64,000 nucleotides of DNA from Rhodothermales bacterium (lineage in GTDB: Bacteria > Bacteroidota > Rhodothermia > Rhodothermales > Bin80), in the NCBI GenBank assembly GCA_028278205.1, contig JANQES010000054.1, positions 62,001 to 126,000 of the forward strand, written 5' to 3'. Positions 25,806 to 35,719 of the stretch are shown here, piece after piece. The position numbers and the translations under genes are program-made. Positions within the stretch are counted from its first letter, which is position 1. Each line of letters opens with the position of its first letter. The notes below the pieces were generated by a model. It was not told where the DNA came from and did no database searches. It saw nothing but the letters and a program-made list of their open reading frames with translations.

Positions 25806-25834
25806 CGTTTTTAATAGAAAGGATATGTACATTA
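25806..25834 (+). promoter_or_regulatory. Promoter-like motif upstream of the first PEGA gene
   Basis: Contains CGTTT, a 17-bp spacer and TACATT (25828-25833). The same arrangement, including GATNTGTACATTA, is found upstream of the second PEGA gene (27070-27098). Conservation between the two otherwise unrelated gaps suggests a shared promoter or regulator site; the sigma factor is not known. Confidence 0.4.
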
Positions 25835-25964
25835 AGACTCCCCATTCCGCAATACGCCACTGAAAAAAGGCTCGTCATTGGCCGATATCTGATAGCGGAT
25901 CGTAGAAGTAAGGCACATCCCGCCCCGTGCTTTTTCTGCACCTACCCCGTGGCATCACGATTCT

Positions 25965-27059
25965 ATGCACAAGCGTACAGGACGCGGTCTGCCCAATCTG
26001 GCAGAGCCGCGCGAACCGTCTATGGGTTCACCGCGCCGTCCGGGGTGGCGCGCGCGGATCATCATGATGGTAGAGCGTTTCGGCTTGTTAGCCGCCTGCG
26101 CGTTGACCCTCATTGCCCTGGGCGCCTTTTTTATCAGCACCGTATTTCTCAAGGGAGAGACGGACCCGGCCATGGCGTACGAACAGGGCGTGTTCGTCGA
26201 AGGGCAGGGCGGCGCTGCCGGGCAAGCGGCGCTGCCCGCCGACGTATCCCTGGCGATCACGACCAACCCGGTAGGCGCGGCCATTTATATCGATGGCGAC
26301 TATGCGGGCGTCTCGCCGGTGCGCGGCCTCGTGGTGCCTCAGGGCCGGCGTCTTATCTCTATCCATAAGCCGGATTACGCGCAATTCGATACGTTTTTGA
26401 CGTTCAAAGATCCCGCTGTGTCGCTCAACTTCTCGTTGAAGAACGGCGGTGTGGAACTGGTTAGCCGGGAACGCACGCCGCCGGCAACGCGTAGCGCCCC
26501 GCCTTCCAGGCCGGCACCCAGGGCCAGGCCGACTGCGCCGCCGGCAGCCTCTCCGGCTGCTCAGAAACAGCCGCCTCCCTCCGTCGCCGCTGCCGAAGAC
26601 AGGCCGGCCGAAGCCGAGCCGGTCGTTGAGACGGGTGAATTGCACGTCGTCTCGGAGCCTGCGGGGGCGACGGTGTTGGTGGACGGGCAGGAGGCTGGCG
26701 TCACGCCGCTGATGCTCCCCGGCGTGCAGGCCGGGCCGCAACAGGTAACGCTGCGTCTCGATGGCTATGAAACGTTTACCACGACGGTCGCCGTAACGGC
26801 GCAGCAGCGCAGCACCGTCAACGGCAAACTCACCCAACTGCTCGGCACGCTGAAGGTGCTTGCCAAACCCTGGGGCACCATCTACATCGACGGAGAACTT
26901 CGCAAAGAAGAGCTAAACGTCTGGTACACGGAGAAGCTGACGCCGGGCTATCACCGGTTGCGTGTGGAGCATCCCAAACTGGGTCGGTGGGAACAGGTCG
27001 TCGAAGTGTTTGCTGGCCAGGAACACCCCATCACGATAGATTTTAACAAAGACGAGTAG
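25965..27059 (+). CDS. Membrane-anchored protein with PEGA domains
   Basis: A 364-residue protein. A basic, Pro-rich N-terminus is followed by one transmembrane helix (about 40-62), so the bulk is outside the cytoplasm. Then come a PEGA domain (about 92-155; VSLAITTNPVGAAIYIDGDYAGVSP), a Pro/Ala-rich linker (about 165-215), a second PEGA domain (about 222-285; GELHVVSEPAGATVLVDGQEAGVTP) and a PEGA-like third unit (290-360; GTLKVLAKPWGTIYIDG). PEGA units are small beta-sandwiches thought to mediate surface interactions. Start could be 25965 or the Met at residue 20. It is a tandem paralogue of the next gene. Function unknown. Confidence 0.84.
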   Translation: MHKRTGRGLPNLAEPREPSMGSPRRPGWRARIIMMVERFGLLAACALTLIALGAFFISTVFLKGETDPAMAYEQGVFVEGQGGAAGQAALPADVSLAITTNPVGAAIYIDGDYAGVSPVRGLVVPQGRRLISIHKPDYAQFDTFLTFKDPAVSLNFSLKNGGVELVSRERTPPATRSAPPSRPAPRARPTAPPAASPAAQKQPPPSVAAAEDRPAEAEPVVETGELHVVSEPAGATVLVDGQEAGVTPLMLPGVQAGPQQVTLRLDGYETFTTTVAVTAQQRSTVNGKLTQLLGTLKVLAKPWGTIYIDGELRKEELNVWYTEKLTPGYHRLRVEHPKLGRWEQVVEVFAGQEHPITIDFNKDE

Positions 27060-27069
27060 GTAAGGATTT

Positions 27070-27098
27070 CGTTTATCAATAAAATGATCTGTACATTA
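27070..27098 (+). promoter_or_regulatory. Promoter-like motif upstream of the second PEGA gene
   Basis: CGTTT, 17-bp spacer and TACATT at 27092-27097, aligned over about 28 bases with the motif at 25806-25834 (GATCTGTACATTA against GATATGTACATTA). It lies 90 bp before the start, in a gap that otherwise looks empty. Confidence 0.4.
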
Positions 27099-27187
27099 GC
27101 TGAGGGGTGATCCTAAATGCTAAGCGTTTGTTAAGTCCTGCATTGCCCGATTCGCCCCTCCATCGGATAGGCGCTAAATCTCAGAGA

Positions 27188-28429
27188 ATGGAAAAGCAAC
27201 AGATACCCGATCAGCCGATTACGGAGACGCCGCAGGCTCCTCAATGGTCTCCACCCCCGCCTCCCTCATTCGGGGGAGGCGAGTGGTTTGCTATGATCTT
27301 TGAGCGGTTTGGGTTCATGATAGCCAGCATTGCGACCCTCGCGATCCTGGCCGTGCTGTTTATCAACTCAGATCTGCTTTTGCGCGAACCGGATAAAGTA
27401 TCGAGCGAACCTGTTGCTGAAGAGCAACCCCCGCCTGCCGAAGCCCAGAGCCCGCCGGCCCAGGCCCTGGCACCGCCCGCCGAAGAAGCCGATTCCACCG
27501 CTGTCACGGTCTCGCTTTCCATCGTCACCGATCCGGTCGAGGCTGCTGTTTTTGTGGACGATGACTTCGTGGGCGTCTCTCCTCTGGCAGACCTCTCCCT
27601 GGCGCAGGGGACGCACGCGATTCGCATTCTGAAGACAGAATACGCCCCGCTCGATACCGTCGTAACGCTCGACGAAGCCTCCGTTTCTCTCCGGTTCATG
27701 CTGCAAGAAGCCGAGCCCGTCGAGGTTGCCGGCGCAGACGATCCACCCTCAGATGCCCTGATCGAAGAAAGCGCGGCAACTTCAGATGAGACGACGCCCG
27801 AAGAGACCGCCTCGCCACCGGCAGAAAATCCGCAAACGCCGCCGGAGACGAACCCTGCGGAAACGACGTCGCCTCCCGAAACAGAACCCGCCACCGAGAC
27901 ACAGATTGACCCGGAGCCGGCTCAAACCCAACAACAAACTCCAACCGCCGAAGACCCGCCCGCCGTCGTCGAAGAAGAGCCCGGCCCGCAAACCGGCGAA
28001 CTTCAGATCAACTCAGAGCCTTCGGGCGCGTCGGTGCTTTTGGGCGGGCAGCAGGTCGGTGTCACGCCGCTGGTTATCTCCGACGTCGAACCCGGCGCGC
28101 AGCAAGTCACGCTGCGGCTCGACGGGTATAAAGACTATACCACGACGGTCACGGTGGCCGCGCAGCAGCGCCGCACTGTCAGGGGCAAGCTAGAGCAAGA
28201 CAATACCCAGGGCACGCTGCGGATTCTTGCCGAACCCTGGGGCGATATTTACATCGACGACAAGCTGCACAAACGTGGGGCCGACGTTCGGTACACCACG
28301 CAACTTCCGCCGGGCACCTACAAAGTGCGCATCGAGCATCCCACGCTGGGCATCTGGAAGCAAGACGTGACGCTGGCGGCGGGTGAGGATAGATCCCTCA
28401 GAATGAGTTTTCTCCGCGAAGATAAGTAG
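27188..28429 (+). CDS. Membrane-anchored protein with PEGA domains, paralogue
   Basis: A 413-residue paralogue of the upstream protein with the same order of parts: Pro-rich N-terminus, transmembrane helix (about 38-60), PEGA unit (about 105-170), a long Pro/Glu/Thr-rich linker (about 175-265, repeated ETNPAETTSPPETEPATET-type stretches), PEGA unit (about 270-335; GELQINSEPSGASVLLGG) and a PEGA-like end (340-410; GTLRILAEPWGDIYIDD). The two C-terminal units are much closer to those of the first copy than the linker is, so the linker evolves quickly. The ATG at 27188 is preferred to the upstream in-frame start because it opens on the Pro-rich segment. Followed after 6 bp by a TPR-like gene. 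Confidence 0.85.
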   Translation: MEKQQIPDQPITETPQAPQWSPPPPPSFGGGEWFAMIFERFGFMIASIATLAILAVLFINSDLLLREPDKVSSEPVAEEQPPPAEAQSPPAQALAPPAEEADSTAVTVSLSIVTDPVEAAVFVDDDFVGVSPLADLSLAQGTHAIRILKTEYAPLDTVVTLDEASVSLRFMLQEAEPVEVAGADDPPSDALIEESAATSDETTPEETASPPAENPQTPPETNPAETTSPPETEPATETQIDPEPAQTQQQTPTAEDPPAVVEEEPGPQTGELQINSEPSGASVLLGGQQVGVTPLVISDVEPGAQQVTLRLDGYKDYTTTVTVAAQQRRTVRGKLEQDNTQGTLRILAEPWGDIYIDDKLHKRGADVRYTTQLPPGTYKVRIEHPTLGIWKQDVTLAAGEDRSLRMSFLREDK

Positions 28430-28435
28430 CGTGCC

Positions 28436-29182
28436 ATGCCTGTCTTCCGACTTCGCCGTGCCGTCGTTTCGATGCTGTTGACGGCTTTTTTGCTGGGCTT
28501 CTCGCTGGATGCGGCAGCCCAGACGGGCGAGAAATGCGTCGAAGAACGAACCGTCGCCGAGAACCGATACCTCGAAGGGAGCTTCGACGAAGCCGTGACG
28601 CTGCTGCAACAATGCCTCGACCGCGAAGAGCTTTCTGTGGCCGAGGCCGTGCAGGTCTTCCGGCTCATGGGCCTGGCCTACATGAACAAAGGCGACCAGG
28701 AACAGGCCCGGCAGGCCATCCGCAATTTGTTGCTCAGCGCACCCGCCTATCAGGCCGATCCGGTGCAGGATCCTCCGTCCTACACAACCCTGGTCAATGA
28801 TGTTCGGCAAGCGTTGGAAGCACAGGCTTTGCCCGAAGTGACGCCTGAAACGCCGGTTGACGAGGAAGAGGCGCCGGTGGATGAGGAAGAAACGCCGGTG
28901 GATGAAGAAGAAACGCCGGTCCCGCAGGAGGACGAGGAAGACGTGCCTGTTTCTCAGGAAGAACCGCAAGCCGATCAACCCCAGGAAGCCTTTCCCGTTC
29001 AACCTCCGCCCGATGAGCAGGTCGCGCCCCCGCTCGTGACGCGTCCTCAAACGACGCAGCGGCGTGTGCTGCGCACGCCCCGGTCCTGGTTGCTGGCCAC
29101 CGGCGGCGCCATCGTGCTCGGAGCCGCCGCCGCCCTGCTCTTCGGCAGCAGTTCAGAAAGCAGCCCCGGCCCACCGAGGTAG
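28436..29182 (+). CDS. Secreted TPR-like protein with acidic repeat and C-terminal membrane segment
   Basis: A 248-residue protein. Signal peptide (1-30, DAAAQ). Helical TPR-like region (about 35-125; AENRYLEGSFDEAVTLLQQCLD and VFRLMGLAYMNKGDQEQARQAI). Acidic linker with three ETPVDEEE-type repeats (about 140-185). Basic stretch and one transmembrane helix near the C-terminus (about 220-240). Only 6 bp after the second PEGA gene, so co-translated; the cluster PEGA-PEGA-TPR may form an envelope complex. No enzyme motif. Confidence 0.8.
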   Translation: MPVFRLRRAVVSMLLTAFLLGFSLDAAAQTGEKCVEERTVAENRYLEGSFDEAVTLLQQCLDREELSVAEAVQVFRLMGLAYMNKGDQEQARQAIRNLLLSAPAYQADPVQDPPSYTTLVNDVRQALEAQALPEVTPETPVDEEEAPVDEEETPVDEEETPVPQEDEEDVPVSQEEPQADQPQEAFPVQPPPDEQVAPPLVTRPQTTQRRVLRTPRSWLLATGGAIVLGAAAALLFGSSSESSPGPPR

Positions 29183-29188
29183 GGGGGC

Positions 29189-29390
29189 GTGAAACGTGAG
29201 GGTGCCCTTAGTGCAGTTTCATGCCATCTCTTGTGCAAAGCGCCTTCAAGAAGCATCGCGTTCGAAGGGTGAAGGGCGAGGGGCGAAGGGCGATTTTCGA
29301 ACCACGCTCCTCGCCCTTCGCCCTTCTGCGCTGCAACGTTGTGGGAGACCTGCATTAGAAACGGTTCAACGAGGCCCCCTCACGTTTCAC
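29189..29390. repeat. Nested inverted repeats between convergent genes, GTGAAACGTGAGGG and GAAGGGCGA words
   Basis: Perfect 14-bp outer arms 29189-29202 and 29377-29390. The right arm includes the MscS stop codon (29387-29389), so the last codons of that gene are part of the repeat. An inner repeat of GAAGGGCGAGGGGC words runs 29264-29293 against 29305-29326. The outer words recur at 32892-32997. Confidence 0.82.
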
Positions 29391-30250
29391 GTTTCAGATT
29401 TATCCTCACGCATGTAGACCGTGCGGCGGGGGAAGGGGATTTCGATGCCGTGTTTGTCGAAGTCGCGTTTGAGGAGCAGGCGCAGGTCGCGTTCGGCCTG
29501 CCATTGGGTGCCGGGTTTGACCCGGATGACGATACGGGCGTTGACGGCAGACTCGGCGAAGGTCGTGATGGCCTGCACGGTGGGTTTTTCTTCGAGGAGG
29601 ATGTCAGCGTTTTCGGCGGCCCACGCGTTGGCGGTCTGTTCCATGATGGACAAAACGGTGTCGATATCCTGCTCGTACGAGAGCCCCATTTCGACGATGG
29701 CGCGGGCAAAACCGATGCTGTGATTGCTGAAGATGCGTAACTCGCCCGCCGGGATCATCAACACTTCCCCATTGAATTTACGCACCTGGATGAGCCGGAT
29801 CCCGATGAACTCAACCGTGCCTTCATCCGCGCCGACCTTTATAAAATCGCCGACGTGGATGGTGTCGTCGAATAAAAGAAAGATGCCGCTGATGACATCT
29901 TTAACGAGCGTCTGCGCCCCGAACCCGATAGCCAGCCCGGCGATGCCCGCCGTGGCTATCAGCGCCGCGATGTCGATGTTCAACTCGGCCAGAATGACGA
30001 TGATCACCACCGGCCAGACGACGTAGCGCACCGACGAGGTGATCAGGCCGCTGACGGTGTATGCGCGCTGGCGCCGGGGATGCAGGTCCGGCAGTTCTTC
30101 GAAGCGCTTGAGCCACCGCTGCGTCCCCCGGCGGACGGTGCGTATGATCAGCCAGCCCAGCACCAACACGAAGATGATGCTCAGCAGGCTCGCCAGAACG
30201 CCGTCTACCGAGTTGTAGAAATCGAGAACACGCGTCCAGAGATCGCCCAT
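29387..30250 (-). CDS. MscS-family small mechanosensitive channel
   Basis: A 287-residue channel of usual small-MscS length. Three N-terminal helices (about 20-40, 65-88, 90-115), then the signature pore helix GLAIGFGAQTLVKDVISGIFLLFDD (about 107-131), the beta domain (VGDFIKVGADEGTVEFIGIRLIQVRKFNGEVLMIPAGEL) and the C-terminal alpha/beta domain (about 190-280). It releases solutes under hypo-osmotic shock. It ends inside an inverted repeat shared with the convergent TPR gene (stop in the right arm). Start 30250 is the only plausible one before TM1. Confidence 0.92.
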   Translation of the reverse strand: MGDLWTRVLDFYNSVDGVLASLLSIIFVLVLGWLIIRTVRRGTQRWLKRFEELPDLHPRRQRAYTVSGLITSSVRYVVWPVVIIVILAELNIDIAALIATAGIAGLAIGFGAQTLVKDVISGIFLLFDDTIHVGDFIKVGADEGTVEFIGIRLIQVRKFNGEVLMIPAGELRIFSNHSIGFARAIVEMGLSYEQDIDTVLSIMEQTANAWAAENADILLEEKPTVQAITTFAESAVNARIVIRVKPGTQWQAERDLRLLLKRDFDKHGIEIPFPRRTVYMREDKSET

Positions 30251-30318
30251 CGGATTGCTAAGCAGGCCAGAGAAAGACAGTAATTCTCAACGTCTCACGT
30301 TGCGCGAGGGGTAACGTC

Positions 30319-30359
30319 GGTCATCAGTCATCGGTAAAAAATCCTGATGACTGATGACC
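30319..30359. repeat. Short word-repeat inverted repeat, GGTCATCAGTCATC vocabulary
   Basis: 16-bp arms 30319-30334 and 30344-30359 with one mismatch and a nine-base loop. It lies between the start of the MscS gene and the end of pgk (stop at 30429), both on the minus strand, and is a likely pgk terminator. Confidence 0.8.
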
Positions 30360-30428
30360 AGCGCCGACCATTGCATGAAACATGACCTTGAGACACAAGG
30401 GAAGCTACTGACGAAAGTAAACCCAACC

Positions 30429-31625
30429 CTACCGATCCGTCAGCGCGGCGATGCCGGGCAGGGTTTTGCCTTCGAGGAATTCGAGCATGGCGCCGCCGCC
30501 GGTCGAGACGTGGCTGATGGCGTCGGCGTAGCCGGCCTGCGTGATGGCAGCCACCGAGTCGCCGCCGCCCACGAGCGTCATCGCGCCGCCTGCCGTGGCT
30601 TCGACCAGCGTCTCGGCCACGGCCACGGTGCCTCTGGCGTAGTTCGACATCTCGAAGACGCCCATCGGTCCGTTCCAGACGATGGTGCGGGCCGCCAACA
30701 ACCGGGCGCGGTAGGTCGCCACGGTGGCCGGGCCGATGTCCAGGCCCATCATGCCGTCGGGGATGTCTCCGGCGACGGTGCGGCGCGGCGCGTCGTTGTC
30801 GAAGGCCTCGGCGACGACGTGGTCTTCCGGCAGCACAATTTTACCTTGCGCCTGCTCGTACATCGCGCGGGCTTCGTCGAGCCGATCTTCTTCGACGCGA
30901 GAGGCGCCTACGCCGTGGCCGAGCGCTTTGAGGAAGGTGTAACTCATCGCCCCGCCAATGAGCACGGCATCCACTTTATCGAGCAAATTCGTAATCACGC
31001 CGATCTTGTCCGACACTTTGGCGCCGCCGAGGACGGCCACGAACGGCGCTTCCGGCGTTTCGAGCGCGCGCGTGAGGTACTCCACTTCGCGCTGGATCAG
31101 ATAGCCCATCGCTGCCTGCTCGACGTGGTGCGTGACGCCTTCGGTAGAGGCGTGCGCACGGTGCGCCGTGCCGAAAGCATCGTTGACGTACACGTCGCCC
31201 AACGCGGCCAGGCGCTCGGCAAAGTCCGCGTCGTTATTCGTTTCTCCCTCCCGAAAGCGCGTGTTTTCGAGCAGCACGATGCTGCCTTCGGGCATGCTGC
31301 GGATGGTCTTTTCGACCGCATCGCCGATGGTGTTGCTGACAAAACGGACGCGTTCGCCCAGCGCGCTTTGGAGATGATCGGCCACGGGCGAGAGGCTGTA
31401 TTTGGGATCGGGTTTTCCTTTGGGGCGCCCCAGGTGGCTCATCAAAATGGCCTTGGCGCCGGCCTCGGTGATGGCCTTGATCGTCGGCAACGCTGCGCGG
31501 ATCCGGGTGTCGTCCGAAACCGTCAGCCGGCCTGCGTCGTCACTTTCGAGCGGCACGTTAAAATCGACGCGCACCAAGACCCGCTTGCCGTGCAGGTCGA
31601 GATCGTCCAGGGTGAGCTTAGCCAT
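30429..31625 (-). CDS. pgk: Phosphoglycerate kinase
   Basis: A 398-residue phosphoglycerate kinase (1,3-bisphosphoglycerate + ADP to 3-phosphoglycerate + ATP). Opening [13 protein letters not shown] (14-26), substrate loop MSHLGRPKG near 59, [11 protein letters not shown] near 110, [14 protein letters not shown] near 155, and the C-terminal nucleotide domain with [10 protein letters not shown] near 325 and GGGDSVAAI near 360. Start at 31625. Lies downstream of gap on the same strand, the usual glycolytic pairing, but with a factor-independent terminator plus a word-repeat element in the 214-bp gap, so its level may be set separately. Confidence 0.97.
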   Translation of the reverse strand: MAKLTLDDLDLHGKRVLVRVDFNVPLESDDAGRLTVSDDTRIRAALPTIKAITEAGAKAILMSHLGRPKGKPDPKYSLSPVADHLQSALGERVRFVSNTIGDAVEKTIRSMPEGSIVLLENTRFREGETNNDADFAERLAALGDVYVNDAFGTAHRAHASTEGVTHHVEQAAMGYLIQREVEYLTRALETPEAPFVAVLGGAKVSDKIGVITNLLDKVDAVLIGGAMSYTFLKALGHGVGASRVEEDRLDEARAMYEQAQGKIVLPEDHVVAEAFDNDAPRRTVAGDIPDGMMGLDIGPATVATYRARLLAARTIVWNGPMGVFEMSNYARGTVAVAETLVEATAGGAMTLVGGGDSVAAITQAGYADAISHVSTGGGAMLEFLEGKTLPGIAALTDR

Positions 31626-31684
31626 GGATATATGTGGGGTGGGATCAGGGATAGCGAGAGGTGGGGCGGGGGAAGGGGTGTTAT

Positions 31685-31763
31685 AGTGTTTTCGTGTTTA
31701 AGTGTTTTCGTGTTGGAGTGCGAAAGAACTAAAACACCATAACACTCAAACACTAAAACACTC
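31685..31763. repeat. Word-repeat inverted repeat, AGTGTTTTCGTGTT vocabulary
   Basis: The left arm 31685-31720 has AGTGTTTTCGTGTT words; the right arm 31729-31763 has the complement (AACACTCAAACACTAAAACACT). It is located between gap and pgk. The same vocabulary appears at 62872-62933. Confidence 0.8.
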
Positions 31764-31782
31764 AGACATCCCAAACACCCGA

Positions 31783-31818
31783 AAAGGGAGAACGAAGGCG
31801 TCTTCGCTCTCCCTTTTA
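31783..31818 (-). terminator. Factor-independent terminator after gap
   Basis: A 16-bp stem 31783-31798 with 31803-31818 (AAAAGGGAGAACGAAG against CTTCGCTCTCCCTTTT, one mismatch) and a GCGT loop, 20 bp after the gap stop codon. It could partly insulate pgk from gap. Confidence 0.85.
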
Positions 31819-31839
31819 CGGTCTTGCGATGCAAAGAAA

Positions 31840-32997
<1,158 letters not shown>

Positions 32998-33299
32998 CTC
33001 AATATCTCCGTTGGGGTCTACCGTGATGTAGAACTTAAAAATACGAATCAACCCCGGCAACGATCCAAGGCCTGAGTGTTAACTCAGTGAAAACATTTCT
33101 AATTAAAGCGCTTTCAGAAAAAACCACGACGTTTGAGGAAACGATGCGGCTCCTGGACGATTAAACGTGCCGAACCCGGCGCATTGCGCCGCGTCAAAAA
33201 AAGCCCTACCTTGCCGGTCTGCAAAAAAAATAGGGTGTACCGTCTGTTACCCAACAGGCTCTGGTTCTCAGTCTTGTCGATAGTGATGGGTTTATCGGT

Positions 33300-33362
33300 C
33301 GTGTACTTCGTAGTGCGTACTGCGTAGAGAAGGCATCCATACGCAATACGAAAGACGCAGTA
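33300..33362. repeat. Word-repeat inverted repeat, TACTGCGTA vocabulary
   Basis: Left 33300-33327 (GTGTACTTCGTAGTGCGTACTGCG) against right 33338-33362 (ATACGCAATACGAAAGACGCAGTAC). Shares words with 25714-25759 and 40286-40359. Lies 63 bp before the TPR gene start. Confidence 0.75.
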
Positions 33363-33424
33363 CCCCTGATCGACCCGGTGTTCTACAAGACCCCAGACCC
33401 ACCCCTCTGAACAACGTCGTGATC

Positions 33425-34126
33425 ATGGCTACGCTCAAGGCACCTAAAACCATTTCAAAACGGCAAGAACTCCGAAAGGACGCGGCCACTACCGTGTTCG
33501 TGAAGATGCAGGAGTTCTTCTACGACAATCGCACGCTCATCTACGGCGTCGTGGCCGGCATCGTCGTGGTGGCCCTCGCCATCGTCGGCTATGTGTTTTT
33601 GCAAGGCCAGCGCGACATCCAGGCGCAGGAACAACTCGGCGGCATCATTCTGGTCTACGAAAAAGGCGACTACCGAGGCGCCCTCGACGGCACCGCCGAG
33701 GCCCCCGGCCTGCTGACGATCATCGATGACTACGGGAGGTTGAAAACGGGCAACATGGCCCGGTTCTACGCCGCCGACGCCTTGTTCCGCCTCGGCGAAT
33801 ACGACCAGGCCCTGGAATTCTTCCAGGATTTCGACGGCGGCAATGACATCGTCGGGGCCAGTGCGCTGGCCGGCGAGGCGGCCATCTACGAAATCAAGCA
33901 AGACTATGCCCGCGCCGGCGATCTGTTCAGACGCGCCGCCTTGCTCGTCGAAAACGAACTCCGATCACCCGACTACCTGATGAGCGCCGGGCGGGCCTAT
34001 GAAAAAGCGGAGCAGTACGAAGATGCGCGCGATGCCTATCTCCTGATTCAGGACCGTTACCCGGACTCACCGACGGCGCAGGGGCTCGATTTCTATCTGG
34101 GGCGGGTCAACGTGAAGGTGAAATAA
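33425..34126 (+). CDS. TPR membrane protein, YfgM-like layout
   Basis: A 233-residue protein with a short cytoplasmic N-terminus, one transmembrane helix (about 38-62) and a helical tetratricopeptide region (about 65-230; MARFYAADALFRLGEYDQALEFFQDF and DYLMSAGRAYEKAEQYEDARDAYLLIQDRYPDS). This is the layout of YfgM/ancillary-SecYEG-translocon or tol-pal-type TPR proteins, but homology is not certain. The ATG at 33425 is favoured over the GTG two codons earlier. It precedes the NtrC-family gene by 25 bp, so the two are probably co-transcribed. Confidence 0.82.
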   Translation: MATLKAPKTISKRQELRKDAATTVFVKMQEFFYDNRTLIYGVVAGIVVVALAIVGYVFLQGQRDIQAQEQLGGIILVYEKGDYRGALDGTAEAPGLLTIIDDYGRLKTGNMARFYAADALFRLGEYDQALEFFQDFDGGNDIVGASALAGEAAIYEIKQDYARAGDLFRRAALLVENELRSPDYLMSAGRAYEKAEQYEDARDAYLLIQDRYPDSPTAQGLDFYLGRVNVKVK

Positions 34127-34151
34127 TCCGACCTTAAATCGACTACCGATT

Positions 34152-35534
34152 ATGCCCACGTCCACCGTTCTGGTTGTCGACGACGAAGCAAGCATCCGGC
34201 GTACGCTGCGGGAAATTCTGGAGTATGAGGATCTCGGCGTCGAGGAGGCCGAAGATGGTGATGAGGCGTTGCAAAAACTGCGCGATGGCCGCTACGACGT
34301 CGTCTTGCTCGACATCAAAATGCCCAAACGCGACGGCATGGAGGTGCTCGAAATCCTCTCGGCGGAGATGCCCGAATTGCCCGTGGTGATGATCTCGGGG
34401 CATGCCGACATCAAAACCGCCGTCGATGCCACCAAGATGGGCGCGTTCCATTTCATCGAAAAGCCCCCGGACCTCAACCGCCTGCTCGTGACCGTGCGCA
34501 ACGCCCTGGACCGGGGGCAACTCGCCACCGAAAACCGGCGGATGCGCCAGACCCTCGTCGAACAACACGAGGGCGAACTGACGCCCATCCTGGGCGTGAG
34601 CCCGGCCATCGCGCGCGTCAAAGAGACCATCGAACGCGTGGCGCCGACCGAGGCGCGGGTGCTCATCACCGGCGAGCCGGGCACGGGCAAAGAACTCGTC
34701 GCCAAGTGGATCCATGAACGCTCGCACCGCAAAGACGGGCCGGTCGTCGAGGTCAACTGTGCCGCCATCCCCAGCGAGTTGATCGAGAGCGAACTCTTCG
34801 GCCACGAGAAAGGCTCGTTCACCGGCGCGACCAAGCAACGGGTGGGCAAGTTCGAACAGGCGCACGAGGGCACCCTGTTCCTCGACGAAATCGGCGACAT
34901 GAGCCTCTCGGCGCAGGCTAAAGTGCTGCGGGCGCTTCAGGAAAGCAAGATCACCCGCGTCGGCGGCGACCGCTCCATCCCCGTCGACGTGCGCGTCATC
35001 GCGGCGACGAACAAGGATCTGCTCCACGAGATCGAAGAGGGCAACTTCCGCGAAGACCTCTACCACCGCCTCAGCGTCATCCTGATCCACCTGCCGCCGA
35101 TGCGCGAGCGCCGCGACGACCTGCCGATCATGATGAACCATTTCGCCGAGCAACTGGCGCGGCGCAACGGCTTGCCGGCCAAACAGTTTGCCCCGGAGGC
35201 GCTGGAGCGGCTCAAAACGTTCGAATGGCGCGGCAACGTGCGCGAGATTCACAACGTGGTCGAACGCCTGCTCATCCTCAGCGAGGGCGACACGATCAGC
35301 CCCGGCGAAGTAGAGCGCTACGTGCTGCCCGGCGGCAGCGGCGGAAACCCGGTCGAAGGACTCATCAATCAATACAACGAGTTCAGCGACTTCCGCGACA
35401 TGGCCGAGAAGCTCTTCATCGAACACAAACTGCGCGAGAACGACTGGAACATCAGCCGCACCGCCGAGGCCATCGGCATCCAACGCTCGCACCTCTACAA
35501 CAAGATGAGCAAATACGAAATCTCCCGTGATTAG
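34152..35534 (+). CDS. NtrC-family sigma-54-dependent response regulator
   Basis: A 460-residue activator with all three domains. Receiver (1-120) with acidic pair D10/D11, phosphoacceptor D54 and K104. AAA+ domain (about 145-385) with Walker A GEPGTGKE (174-181), a sigma-54-contact loop reading GSFTGA (221-226; canonical GAFTGA, one conservative change), Walker B FLDEIGDMS and arginine-finger region REDLYHRL. C-terminal Fis-type HTH (430-455; NISRTAEAIGIQRSHLYNKMSKY). The HTH and short linker look NtrX-like. No histidine kinase is next to it in this window, and I see no sigma-54 promoter in the neighbouring gaps. Stop followed directly by a GATTTTGG element. Confidence 0.93.
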   Translation: MPTSTVLVVDDEASIRRTLREILEYEDLGVEEAEDGDEALQKLRDGRYDVVLLDIKMPKRDGMEVLEILSAEMPELPVVMISGHADIKTAVDATKMGAFHFIEKPPDLNRLLVTVRNALDRGQLATENRRMRQTLVEQHEGELTPILGVSPAIARVKETIERVAPTEARVLITGEPGTGKELVAKWIHERSHRKDGPVVEVNCAAIPSELIESELFGHEKGSFTGATKQRVGKFEQAHEGTLFLDEIGDMSLSAQAKVLRALQESKITRVGGDRSIPVDVRVIAATNKDLLHEIEEGNFREDLYHRLSVILIHLPPMRERRDDLPIMMNHFAEQLARRNGLPAKQFAPEALERLKTFEWRGNVREIHNVVERLLILSEGDTISPGEVERYVLPGGSGGNPVEGLINQYNEFSDFRDMAEKLFIEHKLRENDWNISRTAEAIGIQRSHLYNKMSKYEISRD

Positions 35535-35719
35535 GGATTTTGGATTTTAGATTTTGGATTTTGGATTGTTTATGTCCACCGAATTCAGCAAACGAAAAGG
35601 CCGCAACGGTCAGAAAGGCTATGGTTTTTTTGATTGAGATGATGGTGCCGTCTCAGACCAATTACTTCGTCAGTCGCCTTCGGCTCGTGTCAAAATCCAA
35701 AATCTAAAATCCAAAATCG
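35535..35719. repeat. Word-repeat inverted repeat, GATTTTGG vocabulary, with insert
   Basis: Left arm 35535-35568 (GGATTTTGGATTTTAG words) starts right after the regulator stop. Right arm 35691-35719 (CAAAATCCAAAATCTAAAATCC) ends on the base before the ABC gene ATG. An insert 35662-35690 with TTCGTCAGTCGCCTTCGGCTCG precedes the right arm. No SD sequence is visible for the next gene because the arm occupies that place. Confidence 0.82.

Larger units (their letters stand above)
25592..25964. other. Divergent intergenic region
   Basis: Separates the minus-strand ABC operon from the plus-strand PEGA genes. Holds a double inverted repeat (25681-25794) and a promoter-like motif at 25806-25834. No further coding sequence is visible. 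Confidence 0.55.

Noticed and set aside
33133..33327. Short frame with one hydrophobic segment before the TPR gene
   Set aside because: Its second half is translated repeat words and there is no start signal; not supported as a gene.
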